Source of the DNA: Cobetia marina
Lineage (GTDB): Bacteria; Pseudomonadota; Gammaproteobacteria; Pseudomonadales; Halomonadaceae
Length of the DNA: 64,000 bases
Direction: 5' to 3'
Assembly: GCF_001720485.1 (NCBI RefSeq)
Contig: NZ_CP017114.1
Span: 682,001-746,000, forward strand
Shown one piece after another: positions 18,722-28,800 of the stretch (position 1 is the stretch's first letter; every line of letters starts with the position of its first letter). The position numbers and the translations under genes were made by a program. The notes under the pieces were generated by a model, which saw only the letters and a list, made by a program, of their open reading frames with translations, searched no databases and had not been told where the DNA came from.

Positions 18722-19912
18722 TCAGGCCAGTTGTGGCTGCACCATGCGCTTGGGCTCGCGGCGCACCGGCCAGTGCACGAGCGCGGCCAGCAGACCGAAG
18801 ATGCCGCTGGCGATCCACAGCAGGTCGTAGCTGCCGGTCAGCTGATAGACCACACCACCGCCCCAGGCCCCCAGGAAGGCGCCGACCTGATGCGCGGCCA
18901 GCACCATGCCGAACACGAAGGCCTGACGCTTCTGGCCGAAGTAGAGCGCGACGGCCTGGCTGGTCAGTGGCACCGTCGACAGCCACAGCACGCCCATGAT
19001 CGCGCCGAAGGCGTAGAGCAGCATGCTGCTGGGCGGGATGACCACCATCGCCATCACTAGTGCGGCGCGGCACAGATAGATCAGCATCAACAGCTGCGGC
19101 GGGTGACGGCGGCCGCCCCAGGCACCGAACAGGATGGTGCCGGCGATATTGAGCGCGCCGATGATCGCCAGCGTGTTGCCGGCCACGTTCAGGGGCAGAC
19201 CGCAGGCGACCACGAAATTGGGCAGGTGGGTGGCGATGAAGGCGACGTGCACGCCGCAGACGAAGAAGCCGCCGGCCAGCGCCAGAAAGCGCCGGTCCTG
19301 CAGCAGCGGGCCCTGGCTCGGGACATCCTCTGCCTGTGTTTCACTGCCGGCCGGCGGGCGACGCAGCAAGGGCAGGGCCATGGGAATCAGCAGCAGACAG
19401 CTGGCGCCGAGCGCCAGCATGGCGATCTTCCAGTCGATCAGCACCAGCATCGGGGTCGCGACCGAGTAGACTAGCTGCCCGAAGGAGCCGCCGGCCGAGG
19501 CGATGCCCAGGCCGATGCCACGATGCTGGAGGGGAACCACGCGCGTGACGGCGGCCAGCACCAGCGGGAAGGTGGTCGCCCCGATACCGATGCCGGCCAG
19601 CACGCCGGCGCCCAGCATCCACACCGTCGGAGTCGGCCAGAGGGCGGTGACGCCCATGCCGACCGCATAGCACAGGCTGCCGACCAGGAAGACGCTGAGC
19701 GTGCCGAAGCGATCCGACAGCTTGCTGGCGATGGGCGCGGCCAGCCCGAAGACCAGATTCTGGATGGCGAGGGCAAATGACAGGCTGCCCATGCCCCAGG
19801 CAAGCTCGCTGGCCATCGGTGGCAGCATGAAGCCCATCGCCTGGCGCGCGCCGGTATTGATGGCGAGTATCAGCGCTGCCAGCGCGATCGCCGCCTTCCA
19901 GTTGAGTTGCAT
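18722..19912 (-). CDS. MFS transporter
   Basis: Inner-membrane carrier of 396 residues with about 12 hydrophobic helices. The MFS loop 2-3 motif is visible as SKLSDRFGTLSVFLVGSLC; a second long loop after helix 6 (LLRRPPAGSETQAEDVPSQG) joins the two halves. The helix pattern and the motif GIGLGIASAGGSFGQL resemble monocarboxylate or oxalate/formate-type carriers, but the substrate cannot be read. GAGG lies 8 bases before the ATG. It stands alone, convergent with astB and divergent from the molybdenum hydroxylase genes. The 9-bp repeat tract lies 37-81 bases upstream of its start. Confidence 0.85.
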   Translation of the reverse strand: MQLNWKAAIALAALILAINTGARQAMGFMLPPMASELAWGMGSLSFALAIQNLVFGLAAPIASKLSDRFGTLSVFLVGSLCYAVGMGVTALWPTPTVWMLGAGVLAGIGIGATTFPLVLAAVTRVVPLQHRGIGLGIASAGGSFGQLVYSVATPMLVLIDWKIAMLALGASCLLLIPMALPLLRRPPAGSETQAEDVPSQGPLLQDRRFLALAGGFFVCGVHVAFIATHLPNFVVACGLPLNVAGNTLAIIGALNIAGTILFGAWGGRRHPPQLLMLIYLCRAALVMAMVVIPPSSMLLYAFGAIMGVLWLSTVPLTSQAVALYFGQKRQAFVFGMVLAAHQVGAFLGAWGGGVVYQLTGSYDLLWIASGIFGLLAALVHWPVRREPKRMVQPQLA

Positions 19913-19948
19913 GTCAGATCCTCATGCCGGGAATCGTTATTGTCGTTG

Positions 19949-19993
19949 TTCTTGCAGTTCTTGCAGTTCTTGCAGTTCTTGCAGTTCTTGCGG
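19949..19993. repeat. Tandem 9-bp repeat (TTCTTGCAG), 5 copies
   Basis: Four perfect copies and one copy with a single change lie head to tail, 37-81 bases upstream of the MFS start codon, in its leader or promoter. The number of copies could change by slippage and alter spacing, and so expression. Confidence 0.9.
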
Positions 19994-20517
19994 TCCCTGC
20001 GCCCGGTGCTGGCCATGGGCGGAACATCCTCCATGAGGACTCTCGCTACATTTCACTTTATTCTCATAAAAGTACAGATGCCGGATACGCCACTGTCAGA
20101 CGCGTCTGCGACACTCTCGTCCATACCAGGCAGTCACATGGCTTCGCGGGAGTCCTCGCTCCGGTGCGCCGCCATCATTCTCGACCGCTACCGGCCCAGT
20201 CCCGAGGCGGACCGATGTCATGCAAACATCTGCCGATGACAAGGCGTGAAACGCTATACTGTGTGGCATGCGAGACAGCATCTGCATGGCCATGATGAGC
20301 CCAGTGACATCACACTGTTTCCTTTTTGGCACCGTGGTGCCGAATCGTGACCTGTAGAATTCACCGATTCGAATCGTGCCAGGCCTCAAAGCCTGGGGTC
20401 GGTCCCTGACGCCGAACCCACGCCACGTCAGTCAGATGACGCCATGGCTGGCCGCGACACCCTGCACGCGTTGTCCGAACCCTGTCCCCCTGCTTCATGC
20501 TCCTGAGGAGAAGCCCC
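19994..20517. other. Intergenic region before the iorA-like gene
   Basis: No convincing gene. An AT-rich stretch at 20050-20085 may hold the MFS promoter (minus strand). TATACT at 20255-20260 resembles a -10 box but has no good -35. A 12-base perfect palindrome CGATTCGAATCG lies at 20365-20376, and the word CGAATCGTG occurs twice (20341-20349 and 20370-20378), which could be an operator for the downstream operon. Confidence 0.5.
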
Positions 20518-21111
20518 TTGGCCAACTTCACTCTGAACGGCAAGGCCGTCAGTCTCGAGGTCGATCCGCAAACCCCGTTGCTTTGGGTGCTGCGTGAACA
20601 CCTGGGCCTGACCGGTACCAAGTTCGGTTGCGGAATCGCCCAGTGCGGCGCCTGCACCGTGCACCTGAACGGCACCGCGGCGCGCACCTGTGTCCTGCCG
20701 GTACTGGCCGCCGAGGGTGGTGACATCGTCACCATCGAGGGGCTGGCCGAGAACGATGACCACCCGCTACAGCAAGCCTGGGTCGAGGAGCAGGTGCCGC
20801 AGTGCGGTTACTGCCAGTCCGGCCAGATCATGCAGGCCGCTGACTTCCTCAAGCACACACCGAACCCCACCGATGAGCAGGTCACTGCCGCCATGGCGGG
20901 CAACCTGTGTCGTTGCATGGCGTACGTGCGTATCCATCGTGCGGTGAAGCGTGCCGCCGCGATCGCCAGTGAGCGCGACACGGCGCAGGTGATGGGCCAG
21001 CAGACCGAGGCCACCGCCGCGACTGCCGGTGTCGGCACATTCGATCCGCGTGCCACGGCAGATGCCGTGAGCCATTCTGCTGCCGAGGAGACATCTCATG
21101 GCAAGGTTTGA
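20518..21111 (+). CDS. [2Fe-2S] subunit of a molybdenum hydroxylase (IorA-like)
   Basis: Small electron-transfer subunit of a xanthine oxidase family enzyme. The ferredoxin cluster is bound by the Cys residues of GCGIAQCGACTVHLNGTAARTC-type sequence (about residues 38-60), and the second cluster by QCGYCQSGQ and GNLCRCMAY. The 197 residues exceed the usual 150-165 because of an Ala/Thr-rich C-terminal tail (after about 150). The TTG start at 20518 is preferred because TGAGGAGA lies 6 bases before it; an ATG at 20497 is in frame but lacks a site. It overlaps the large subunit by 14 bases. The isoquinoline 1-oxidoreductase alpha type is the closest match by pattern; substrate unknown. Confidence 0.9.
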   Translation: MANFTLNGKAVSLEVDPQTPLLWVLREHLGLTGTKFGCGIAQCGACTVHLNGTAARTCVLPVLAAEGGDIVTIEGLAENDDHPLQQAWVEEQVPQCGYCQSGQIMQAADFLKHTPNPTDEQVTAAMAGNLCRCMAYVRIHRAVKRAAAIASERDTAQVMGQQTEATAATAGVGTFDPRATADAVSHSAAEETSHGKV

Positions 21112-23479
21112 AGATACGCTGGGCCGGCATCAGCGCGCTCAGGCAGCCACTCGTCACCCCTCGAGCCAGCACGGCATCACGCGGCGTGGTTTTTTGATCG
21201 GCAGTGTCGCGGGTTCCGCGATGCTGGCGTTCGGGGTCTCCGGCGCAGCCCTGGCTAGCGGCGCCGATGACGGCCGCTCTGCCAGCGAGACGCTGTCCGC
21301 CGGCGCCTTCGAGCCGACCATGTGGTATGCCATCGGCACTGACGGCACCATCACCATCCATATCACCAAGGCCGAGATGGGACAGCACGTCGCCACCAGC
21401 CTGGCGCGTCTGGTCATCGAGGAGCTCGAGGCCGATCTGGCCTCCGTCGAGATCGTCTACGTCGACAGCGATCCCAAGTGGGGCTACATGATCACCGGCG
21501 GCAGCTGGTCGGTGAATCACAGCTACCAGCCGCTGTCGCAGGCGGGGGCTGCCGGGCGTATCGCGTTGATCGAAGCGGGCGCCAGACAGATGGGCGTGTC
21601 TGTCGAGAGCTGCAAGGCGCGCAAGGGCCGTGTCATCAGTGGCGATCAGTCACTGGGCTATGGCGAGATCGTCGCGGCAGGCCTTGAGCGCAGCTTCACG
21701 GAAGATGAGCTGGCGGCCATCGAGCTCAAGCCGGCCTCCGAGCGCCGCGTGCTCGGCACCAAGGGCAATGCGCTGGACGTGCCGGCCAAGACCAACGGTC
21801 AGGCGGTCTACGGCATCGATTACACCCTGCCTGCCGAGGTGGAAGCCCGTGTCGGCAAGACGCTGCATGCGCGCCCGGTGTTGCCGCCGAGTCGCTTCGG
21901 CTGCAAGGTCACGGCCGTGGATGACAGCGAAGCCCAGAAGGTCATCGGCTATCGCCAGACCATTGAGCTCAAGGATCCGTCCGGCATGTGTCAGGGGTGG
22001 CTTGCGGTCATCGCCGACAACTTCTCGGCGGCCATGCGTGCCACTGACCTGCTCAAGGTGGAATGGAGCAAGGGCGACAGCTATCACGTCGATGAGGCGG
22101 CGATCCAGGCAGAAGGCCAGCGACTGGTCAGCGCCCCGAGTCGTGACAATGGCTCGCTGATGGTGGATCAGGGTGACCCTTCCGCGCTGATCGAAGGTGC
22201 GGCGACCACGGTGGAGTCCACCTTCACCACCTCAAGCGTGCTGCACTTCACTCTGGAGCCGGCCAATGCACTGGCCTATGAGGAGGAGGGGCATTGGCAT
22301 GTCCACTGCGGCAACCAGCAGCAGTCATTGCTGATTCCCCTCGTCGCCAAGGCGCTGGACGTCGAGGATGGCAAGATCACTCACCACCAGCTGTATCTGG
22401 GCGGTGGCTTCGGGCGTCGTCTCCACGGTGACTACGCCGTGCCGGCGGCACTGGCGGCCAAGGCCGTGGGGCGTCCGGTCAAGATGATCTTCACGCGCCC
22501 GGACGATAGCCGTTTCGATTGCGTGCGCTCGCCCTCGGTGCAGCGTGTGCGTTCCGGTCTGGATGCCGAGGGCCGTGTCGTGGCCTCCGAGCACGCCGCC
22601 GCGGCAGGCTGGCCGACTGCCGCGCTGATGCCGAGCTTCCTCGCCGAAGCCGTGGAAGGCGGTGGCAAGCTGGATTCCTTCTCCATCAGTGGCGCGGACC
22701 ACTGGTACAACGTCGGCACCCAGCGTGTCTGGGCGCAGCAGAACAAGGTCGCTCATGAGGCCTTCGTGCCGGGGTATCTGCGCTCCGTCGCACCGGGCTG
22801 GACGCTATGGGCGGTCGAGCAGCACATCGATGAGCTGGCGCAGGCAGCCGAGCAGGATCCGGCTGAATTCCGCCTCTCGCTGCTGGACGCCGAAGGCCGC
22901 AATGCCGGCAAGGCGCCGGTCAGCACGGGCGGGGCGGAACGTCTGCGCAACGTGCTCACGCGCGTGATGGAGAAGTCCGGTTGGAGCGAGCGTGACAGCC
23001 TGCCGGAAGATACCGGCATGGGCGTGGCGCTGAGCTTCGGTCAGGAACGCAGCATGCCGACCTGGGTGGCCTGCGTGGCACGGGTCAAGGTCGATCGCGC
23101 CACTGGCGAGGTCAAGATCGAGAAGCTGACCAGTGTCGTCGATGCCGGTACCCTCGCACACCCGGATGGCGCCATGGCGCAGCTGGAGGGCTCGCTTTTG
23201 TGGGGCGTCTCGATGGCGCTGCACGAAGGCACCGAATACCGCGAGGGTGGCCCGGTGGCGCAGAATCTGGGCGCCTACCAGCCGCTGCGCATGCATCAGG
23301 TGCCGCAGATGGATCTCGAGTTCGTTGACAGTACCGAGATGCCGGTCGGTCTTGGCGAGCCGGGTACCACGGTGGTCGCACCGGCGGTGGCCAATGCCAT
23401 CCATCACGCCGTAGGCGTTCGTCTGCGTGATCTGCCGATGCGCCCGGCGGCGCTCAAGGCCGCGCTCAGCGAGGCCTGA
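21098..23479 (+). CDS. Tat-exported molybdopterin-binding subunit of a xanthine oxidase family enzyme (IorB-like)
   Basis: Catalytic subunit holding the molybdopterin cytosine dinucleotide cofactor, likely hydroxylating an N-heterocycle or oxidising an aldehyde. The 793 residues begin with a twin-arginine signal (Arg29-Arg30 in ITRRGFLIGS and a hydrophobic stretch ending ALASG), so the folded complex should go to the periplasm. The cofactor domain shows GGGFGRRLHGDY, KMIFTRPDDSRFD and the C-terminal GLGEPGTTVVAPAVANAI loop with the catalytic Glu. The single-chain CoxL-like form without its own FAD subunit matches IorB. No cytochrome c gene, the usual electron acceptor in such clusters, is adjacent. 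Confidence 0.9.
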   Translation: MARFEDTLGRHQRAQAATRHPSSQHGITRRGFLIGSVAGSAMLAFGVSGAALASGADDGRSASETLSAGAFEPTMWYAIGTDGTITIHITKAEMGQHVATSLARLVIEELEADLASVEIVYVDSDPKWGYMITGGSWSVNHSYQPLSQAGAAGRIALIEAGARQMGVSVESCKARKGRVISGDQSLGYGEIVAAGLERSFTEDELAAIELKPASERRVLGTKGNALDVPAKTNGQAVYGIDYTLPAEVEARVGKTLHARPVLPPSRFGCKVTAVDDSEAQKVIGYRQTIELKDPSGMCQGWLAVIADNFSAAMRATDLLKVEWSKGDSYHVDEAAIQAEGQRLVSAPSRDNGSLMVDQGDPSALIEGAATTVESTFTTSSVLHFTLEPANALAYEEEGHWHVHCGNQQQSLLIPLVAKALDVEDGKITHHQLYLGGGFGRRLHGDYAVPAALAAKAVGRPVKMIFTRPDDSRFDCVRSPSVQRVRSGLDAEGRVVASEHAAAAGWPTAALMPSFLAEAVEGGGKLDSFSISGADHWYNVGTQRVWAQQNKVAHEAFVPGYLRSVAPGWTLWAVEQHIDELAQAAEQDPAEFRLSLLDAEGRNAGKAPVSTGGAERLRNVLTRVMEKSGWSERDSLPEDTGMGVALSFGQERSMPTWVACVARVKVDRATGEVKIEKLTSVVDAGTLAHPDGAMAQLEGSLLWGVSMALHEGTEYREGGPVAQNLGAYQPLRMHQVPQMDLEFVDSTEMPVGLGEPGTTVVAPAVANAIHHAVGVRLRDLPMRPAALKAALSEA

Positions 23480-23582
23480 TCCTCACCGGTGAATGCGTCT
23501 GATACCCGCCACTCCGGCATGCCCGGGTGGCGGGTTTCGTGTCTTCTGGCTGGGAGCCGGCTTCCGATATGAGAGATTTTTG

Positions 23583-24608
23583 ATGCAACATCTTGATCTT
23601 GAAGTGATCTGTCAGGCGATCGACTGGCTGGCGCCGTCAGATGGCACGCGGCCTGACAGCCCGATCTGGCTGTGTACGGTGCTGTCCACCTTCGGCTCCT
23701 CACCGCGTGAGCCGGGCGCCTGGCTGGTGGCGCGTGCCGATGGCCAGCATCGTGGCTCGTTGTCCGGTGGCTGTGTCGAGGAGGACTTCCTGGCGCGCCT
23801 GGCGGGAGGCGAATTCACCGCGAGCGCCCAGGTGATCCGCTATGGCGAGGGCGGCCATCAGGGCGCGGGGATCGCCTTGCCGTGCGGTGGCTTGCTGGAC
23901 GTGCTGGTCGAGCGCTTCACGGCCAGCGAGGCGGACATCGCGCATCTCAAGGCACTGCGCGAGGCACTCGAGGGTCAGACGCCGCGTCTGCGTCAGGTCA
24001 TGCTGGCGGGGGATGGCGCGCGTACGCTTCAGCAGGACAGCGGGCTGGGGGAGCGGGTCGAGCCACTCAAGGGTCACGAGGGCGAGGCGTACGGCTATCA
24101 GCTCAGGGTCGGGCCGGTGGCGCGTCTTCTCTTGGCGGGACTCTCGCCGGTGGCGGAAGCCTGCGCGGCCTTCGCCGTCAGCCTCGGCTTCGAGGTGATC
24201 ATCTGCGAGCCGCGTGAGGAAGTGCTGGCGGACTGGGATGCCCGCAAGACGTCGCACACCGGTGTCACCCTGCGTCGTGAGCTGCCCTCGCGCTTCATCG
24301 CGGCGGGGGGCTGTCATGCGGCCACCGCCGTGGTGGCGCTGACCCATGATCCACGTATTGATGATCTCGCGATGATCGAGGCGGTACGCCAGCCCGCCTT
24401 CTACATTGGCGTGATGGGCTCGCAGCGTACCTCTCAGGCGCGCGCCGAGCGGCTGGCGCGCAGTGGCGGGCTCAGCGCTGAGGAAATTGCGCGTATCGTG
24501 ATGCCGATCGGGCTCAATCTGGGCAGCAAGACGCCGGCCGAGATCGCGCTGGCGGTCATGGCCGATATCGTGCGTATCCGGCGTGGGCGCGCTCGGGAAA
24601 GTCTGTGA
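23583..24608 (+). CDS. xdhC: XdhC/CoxI-family molybdenum cofactor maturation protein
   Basis: Binds and prepares molybdopterin cofactor (usually by sulfuration) and helps insert it into molybdenum hydroxylases, here presumably the upstream IorAB-like enzyme. The 341 residues have the XdhC N-terminal block (TVLSTFGSSPREPGAWLVA and GSLSGGCVEEDF) and a C-terminal Rossmann-like domain with VVALTHDPRIDDLA and YIGVMGSQRTSQAR. The ATG at 23583 follows a GAGAG element and fits the family N-terminus; the frame is open 90 bases further up. Its stop lies 8 bases before the next start. Confidence 0.92.
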   Translation: MQHLDLEVICQAIDWLAPSDGTRPDSPIWLCTVLSTFGSSPREPGAWLVARADGQHRGSLSGGCVEEDFLARLAGGEFTASAQVIRYGEGGHQGAGIALPCGGLLDVLVERFTASEADIAHLKALREALEGQTPRLRQVMLAGDGARTLQQDSGLGERVEPLKGHEGEAYGYQLRVGPVARLLLAGLSPVAEACAAFAVSLGFEVIICEPREEVLADWDARKTSHTGVTLRRELPSRFIAAGGCHAATAVVALTHDPRIDDLAMIEAVRQPAFYIGVMGSQRTSQARAERLARSGGLSAEEIARIVMPIGLNLGSKTPAEIALAVMADIVRIRRGRARESL

Positions 24609-24616
24609 GACCCGAC

Positions 24617-25252
24617 ATGAGTGAGACGATCATTCTGGTGATGGCGGCCGGTCAGAGTCGCCGCTTTGGCAGTGACAAGCGTCAGGCTTGTCTGGCGGAT
24701 GGCCAGACACTCCTGATGGCGACGCTTTCGCAGGTCATGCCCTGTGAGGTGGACTGGCGTCTGCTGCTGCGTGAGGACGATGATCCCGCCGCACTGCTGG
24801 GAGATGACTTCGCGCGTGAGCATGCCCGGCGAATCTGGCGTGCGCCGCAGGCGGGCAACGGCCTCGGCGCCAGTCTCGGCGATGCCTTCCGTCAGCTGAG
24901 TGAGGACGCCACCCTGGCGCATGTGCAGGTGGCGGCGGTATGGCTGGCGGACATGGCGCAGATCACGCCGCAGACCTTTCACGCCTTGCACCGTGAGGCG
25001 AGTGCGGAGCATGTGGTGCGGCCGGTGCTGACAGGCGAGAAGGGCAGCCCCGGGCATCCGGTGCTGTTCGGGCGGACGCTATGGCGTGAGCTGGCAGCGC
25101 TTGAGGGCGGTGAGGGTGCGCGGGAAGTGATCCTTCGACATCGTGATGCCTTGCGTGAGGTGGTCGTCAGCGATGCCGGCATTCTCGAGGATGTCGATAC
25201 ACCGGCGATGCTGGCGGAAAGGCGGCGAAGTCTCCCACCCCCAAATGTCTGA
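24617..25252 (+). CDS. MobA-like nucleotidyltransferase (molybdopterin cytidylyltransferase type)
   Basis: Likely adds a nucleotide (CMP in MocA-type enzymes) to molybdopterin for the IorAB-like hydroxylase. The 211 residues open with the nucleotidyltransferase motif ILVMAAGQSRRFGSDKR and later show WLADMAQITPQTF and GSPGHPVLFG, typical of MocA/MobA-like proteins found next to xdhC. The ATG at 24617 is used; a GTG at 24605 overlaps the xdhC stop and is an alternative that adds four residues. Last gene of the four-gene cluster. Confidence 0.88.
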   Translation: MSETIILVMAAGQSRRFGSDKRQACLADGQTLLMATLSQVMPCEVDWRLLLREDDDPAALLGDDFAREHARRIWRAPQAGNGLGASLGDAFRQLSEDATLAHVQVAAVWLADMAQITPQTFHALHREASAEHVVRPVLTGEKGSPGHPVLFGRTLWRELAALEGGEGAREVILRHRDALREVVVSDAGILEDVDTPAMLAERRRSLPPPNV

Positions 25253-25280
25253 GCAAGCGTTGGGCGGCAAGCCATCGCGC

Positions 25281-25332
25281 CAGACACAAGGACGCCCCGT
25301 CACCTTCAGGTGACGGGGCGTCCTTGTGTCTG
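25281..25332. terminator. 24-bp perfect inverted repeat between convergent genes
   Basis: Twenty-four-base perfect arms with a TTCA loop lie between the MobA-like gene (+) and the gene at 25345-25755 (-). It is the longest of four such elements in the window and probably stops transcription in both directions. Confidence 0.8.
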
Positions 25333-25344
25333 CTCATCCGCATT

Positions 25345-25755
25345 CTACAGCGTGCGCACGTCCAGCAGCTTGATGCGCTGGATGCGTGGCTCACCCCAGC
25401 TCAGATCCAGCACCCACTCGGCATCGAAATGCGTGTGCAGCACGCTGCCGTCGTGATGCGCGGCGCGGTGCTCGCCGCCCATGCGCAGGGTGGCCGTGTC
25501 GAGACTCTCGCGTCGGGCACGTACCCAGCCCAGTGCATGACTGTTGATCAGCAGATCATCTCGGCGCTGTTCCCAATTGGTCAGGAATTCGCTGCCAGTG
25601 AGCGTCTCATCCAGCAGCTGGATCACGGCATCGTCTCCCAGCAGCTCGGCCAGCTCGAGGGACGGCGCCAGGCGGTTGAGCAGAGAGAACCAGCGATGCG
25701 CGAAGTTCTCGAGTTCAGCCTCAAGGGCCAGATCATTGAAGGTATCGGCGTACAT
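25345..25755 (-). CDS. Hypothetical protein, possible NTF2/SnoaL-like fold
   Basis: A 136-residue protein I do not recognise. It begins MYADTFNDLALEAELENFAHRW, has several helices and then alternating short strands (WVRARRESLDTATL, TEXT-free beta pattern to HFDAEWVLDLSWGEPRI) with three His near residues 105-115. The helix-then-sheet order is compatible with an NTF2-like domain, which is only a suggestion. The ATG at 25755 follows a GGGAG element; a longer upstream reading frame exists but is Arg-rich and unlikely to be protein. It lies 130 bases downstream of the RND pump gene on the same strand. Confidence 0.65.
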   Translation of the reverse strand: MYADTFNDLALEAELENFAHRWFSLLNRLAPSLELAELLGDDAVIQLLDETLTGSEFLTNWEQRRDDLLINSHALGWVRARRESLDTATLRMGGEHRAAHHDGSVLHTHFDAEWVLDLSWGEPRIQRIKLLDVRTL

Positions 25756-25885
25756 GCTACCCGCTCCCGAGTATTGAACAATGTAGGTTCGGCGGTGTGC
25801 CGAGACGATGCGGCGAGGCAAGCCAGTGCGGCGAATCATCTCGCGTCGCCGCACTGGCGGTGTGGTCCGTGAAGCCCCGGCTTCT

Positions 25886-28800
25886 CTAGGTACGCTTCTC
25901 GACCATCCTGCGGATGCCGACATAGAACAGTGGCGTCAGCAACAGGCCGAACACGGTGACGCCGATCATGCCGGAGAACACCGCCACGCCCATCGCCTGG
26001 CGCATCTCGCTGCCGGCGCCCGTGGCCAGTACCAGCGGTACCACGCCGGCGGTGAAGGCCACCGAGGTCATCAGGATGGGCCGCAGACGCAGGCGACAGG
26101 CCGTCAGCACGGCATCCAGGCGACTCTGACCTTCATGCTGCTGCTCACGGGCGAACTCGACCAGCAGGATGGCGTTCTTGCAGGCCAGCGCCACCAGCAC
26201 GATCAACCCGATCCGCGTGAAGATGTTGTTGTCGCCTCCCGTCAGCCACACGCCAGCCAGCGCCGACAGCAGCGTCATCGGCACGATCAGGATGATCGCC
26301 AGCGGCAGCGACCAGCTCTCGTACTGGGCAGCCAGCACCAGGAACACCAGCAGCACCACCAGCGGGAAGATATAGATCATGGTGTTGCCGGCCAGCACCT
26401 GCTGGTAGGTCACCTCCGTCCACTCGTAGCCGATGCCCTGGGGCAGATTGGCTGCCAGCACTTCCTCGATGGCGGCCTTGGCCTGATCACTGGAGACACC
26501 CGGTGCCGGCGAGCCGTTGATGTCGGCGCTGACATAGGTGTTGTAGTGCATCACGCGGTCCGGCCCGGTGGTCGGCGTCACCTTGACGAAGCTGCCCAGC
26601 GGAATCATGCGCCCGTTGTCGCTGCGCACCTTGAGATTACGGATGTCATCCGGGTCGAGACGCGCCGACTGCTCGGCCTGGGCGCGTACCTGATAGGTCC
26701 GCCCGAAGCGGTTGAAGTCATTGACGTACAGCGAGCCCATGTAGATCTGCAGGGTCTCGAAGGCGCGTTCCACCGGGACGCCCATGATCATCGCCTGTTC
26801 GCGGTCCACATCGATGTCGTACTGCGGCACCTGGATGCGGAAGCTGGAATAGACGCTGCTCAGGCGCGGGTCGGCATTGCCCTTGGCGGTGATGGTCTGC
26901 ACGGCGGCGAACAGCTGATCGAAGCCCTGGTTACCGCGGTCCTGCAGCTGCAACTTGAAGCCGCCCGTGGTCCCCAGACCCAGAATCGGCGGCGGCGGGA
27001 AGACGGCGACGAAGGCCTCGTCGATGCCGGCAAACTTGCGGTTGAGCTCGGCGGCGATCGCCTGGCCGGAGAGCTGGGGCGACTGGCGATCCTCGAAGTC
27101 ATCCAGCGGCGTGAACAGGATGCCGGAATTGGAGGCATTGACGAAGCCGTTCACCGACAGCCCCGGGAAGGCCACGGTATGGGCGACCCCCGGTGTCTCG
27201 AGTGCCAGCTTCTGCATCTCGTTGATGACCTCGGTGGTGCGATCAAGGCTTGCCGCGTCCGGCAGCTGAGCCATCGCGACCAGATACTGCTTGTCCTGTC
27301 CCGGGATGAAGCCGCCGGGCACGCTGTCGAACAGCTTGCCGGTGGCGCCGAGCAGTGCCAGATAGATCACGCCGACGATGACACCGAAGCGCAGCAGCTT
27401 CTTGATCAGGCCGGTGTAGCCGTTGGACATGGCATTGAAGGCCCGGTTGAACGGCGCGAACAGCCAGCGTCCGAACAGGCCATCGATGAGGCGTGTCAGC
27501 CAGTCCGGCTTGGCACCGTGCGGCTTGAGCAGCAGGGCCGAGAGCGCCGGCGACAGGGTCAGTGAGTTGAAGGCCGAGATCAGCGTCGAGATGGTGATGG
27601 TCAGCGCGAACTGCTTGTAGAACTGGCCGCTCAGGCCGCTGATGAAGGCGGTGGGCACGAAGACCGCCGTCAGCACCAGCGCGATGGCGATGATCGGGCC
27701 GGTCACCTCGCGCATGGCGATCTGGGTCGCCTCGATGGGAGAGTGGCCCAGCTCGATGTTGCGCTCGACATTCTCCACCACCACGATGGCGTCATCGACC
27801 ACGATACCGATGGCCAGTACCAGTCCGAACAGCGACAGCGTATTGATCGAGACACCCATCAGCTGCATGACCGCGAAGGTACCGATCAGCGAGACCGGAA
27901 CCGCGATCAGCGGGATGATCGAGGCGCGCCAGGTCTGCAGGAACAGGATCACCACGATCACCACCAGCAGGATGGCCTCGAACAGGGTATCGATGACCGC
28001 CTCGATGGAGCCGCGCACGAAGACGGTGGGGTCGTAGACGATGTCGTAGCTGACGCCATCGGGGAAGGCATCGGACATCTCGCTCATGCGCTCGCGGACC
28101 GCATCCGACAGCGCGATGGCATTCGAGCCGGGGCGCTGGAAGATCGGCATCGCCACCGCATCCTTGCCGTCGAGTTGCGCGCGCAGCGAGTAGCTGTCGG
28201 CACCCAGTTCGACACGTGCGACATCCTTCAGGCGCGTCAGGCGGCCATCCTCATCGACACGGATGACGATGTTCTCGAATTCCTGCGTGCTCTCGAGACG
28301 TCCGCGCACATTGAGCAGGCGCTGGAACTGGTTGTCATCCGGGGCGGGCTGGGCACCGACGGAACCGGCGGCGACCTGCTGGTTCTGGGCGCGCAGCGCA
28401 CTGATCACGTCACCGGCAGACAGTCCACGCGCCGCCACGGCGTCCGGGTCCAGCCATACGCGCATGGAATACTCGCCAGCACCGAACAGGCGCACGTCAC
28501 CGACGCCGTCGAGACGGGCGAGGTTGTCCTTGAGATTCAGGCGCGCGTAGTTGGATAGCCACAGCTGGTCATAGCGGCCATCCGGGGAGGTCAGGTGGAC
28601 CACCATCGTCAGGTTGGGCGAGGCCTTCTCGGTGGTGATGCCGAGCTGCTGCACTTCCTGTGGCAGTCGCGGCGTGGCGCGTGCCACGCGGTTCTGCACC
28701 TGCACCTGGGCCTTGTCCAGATCCGTGCCCAGCGCGAAGGTCGCGGTCAGGGTCAGGTTACCGTCGGAGGTCGCCTGGGAGTCCATGTACAGCATGCCTT

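Noticed and set aside
19949..19993. Possible CRISPR or REP array at the 9-bp repeat
   Set aside because: Units are contiguous with no spacers and far too short for CRISPR; no cas genes are present.
20255..20260. TATACT as a sigma-70 -10 box for the hydroxylase operon
   Set aside because: No acceptable -35 box at 16-18 bases; too weak to call as a promoter.
25808..27565. Long open frame (585 codons) on the plus strand opposite the RND pump gene
   Set aside because: Gln/His/Arg-rich shadow of the high-GC pump gene; no family pattern, and the minus-strand frame is a clear RND pump.
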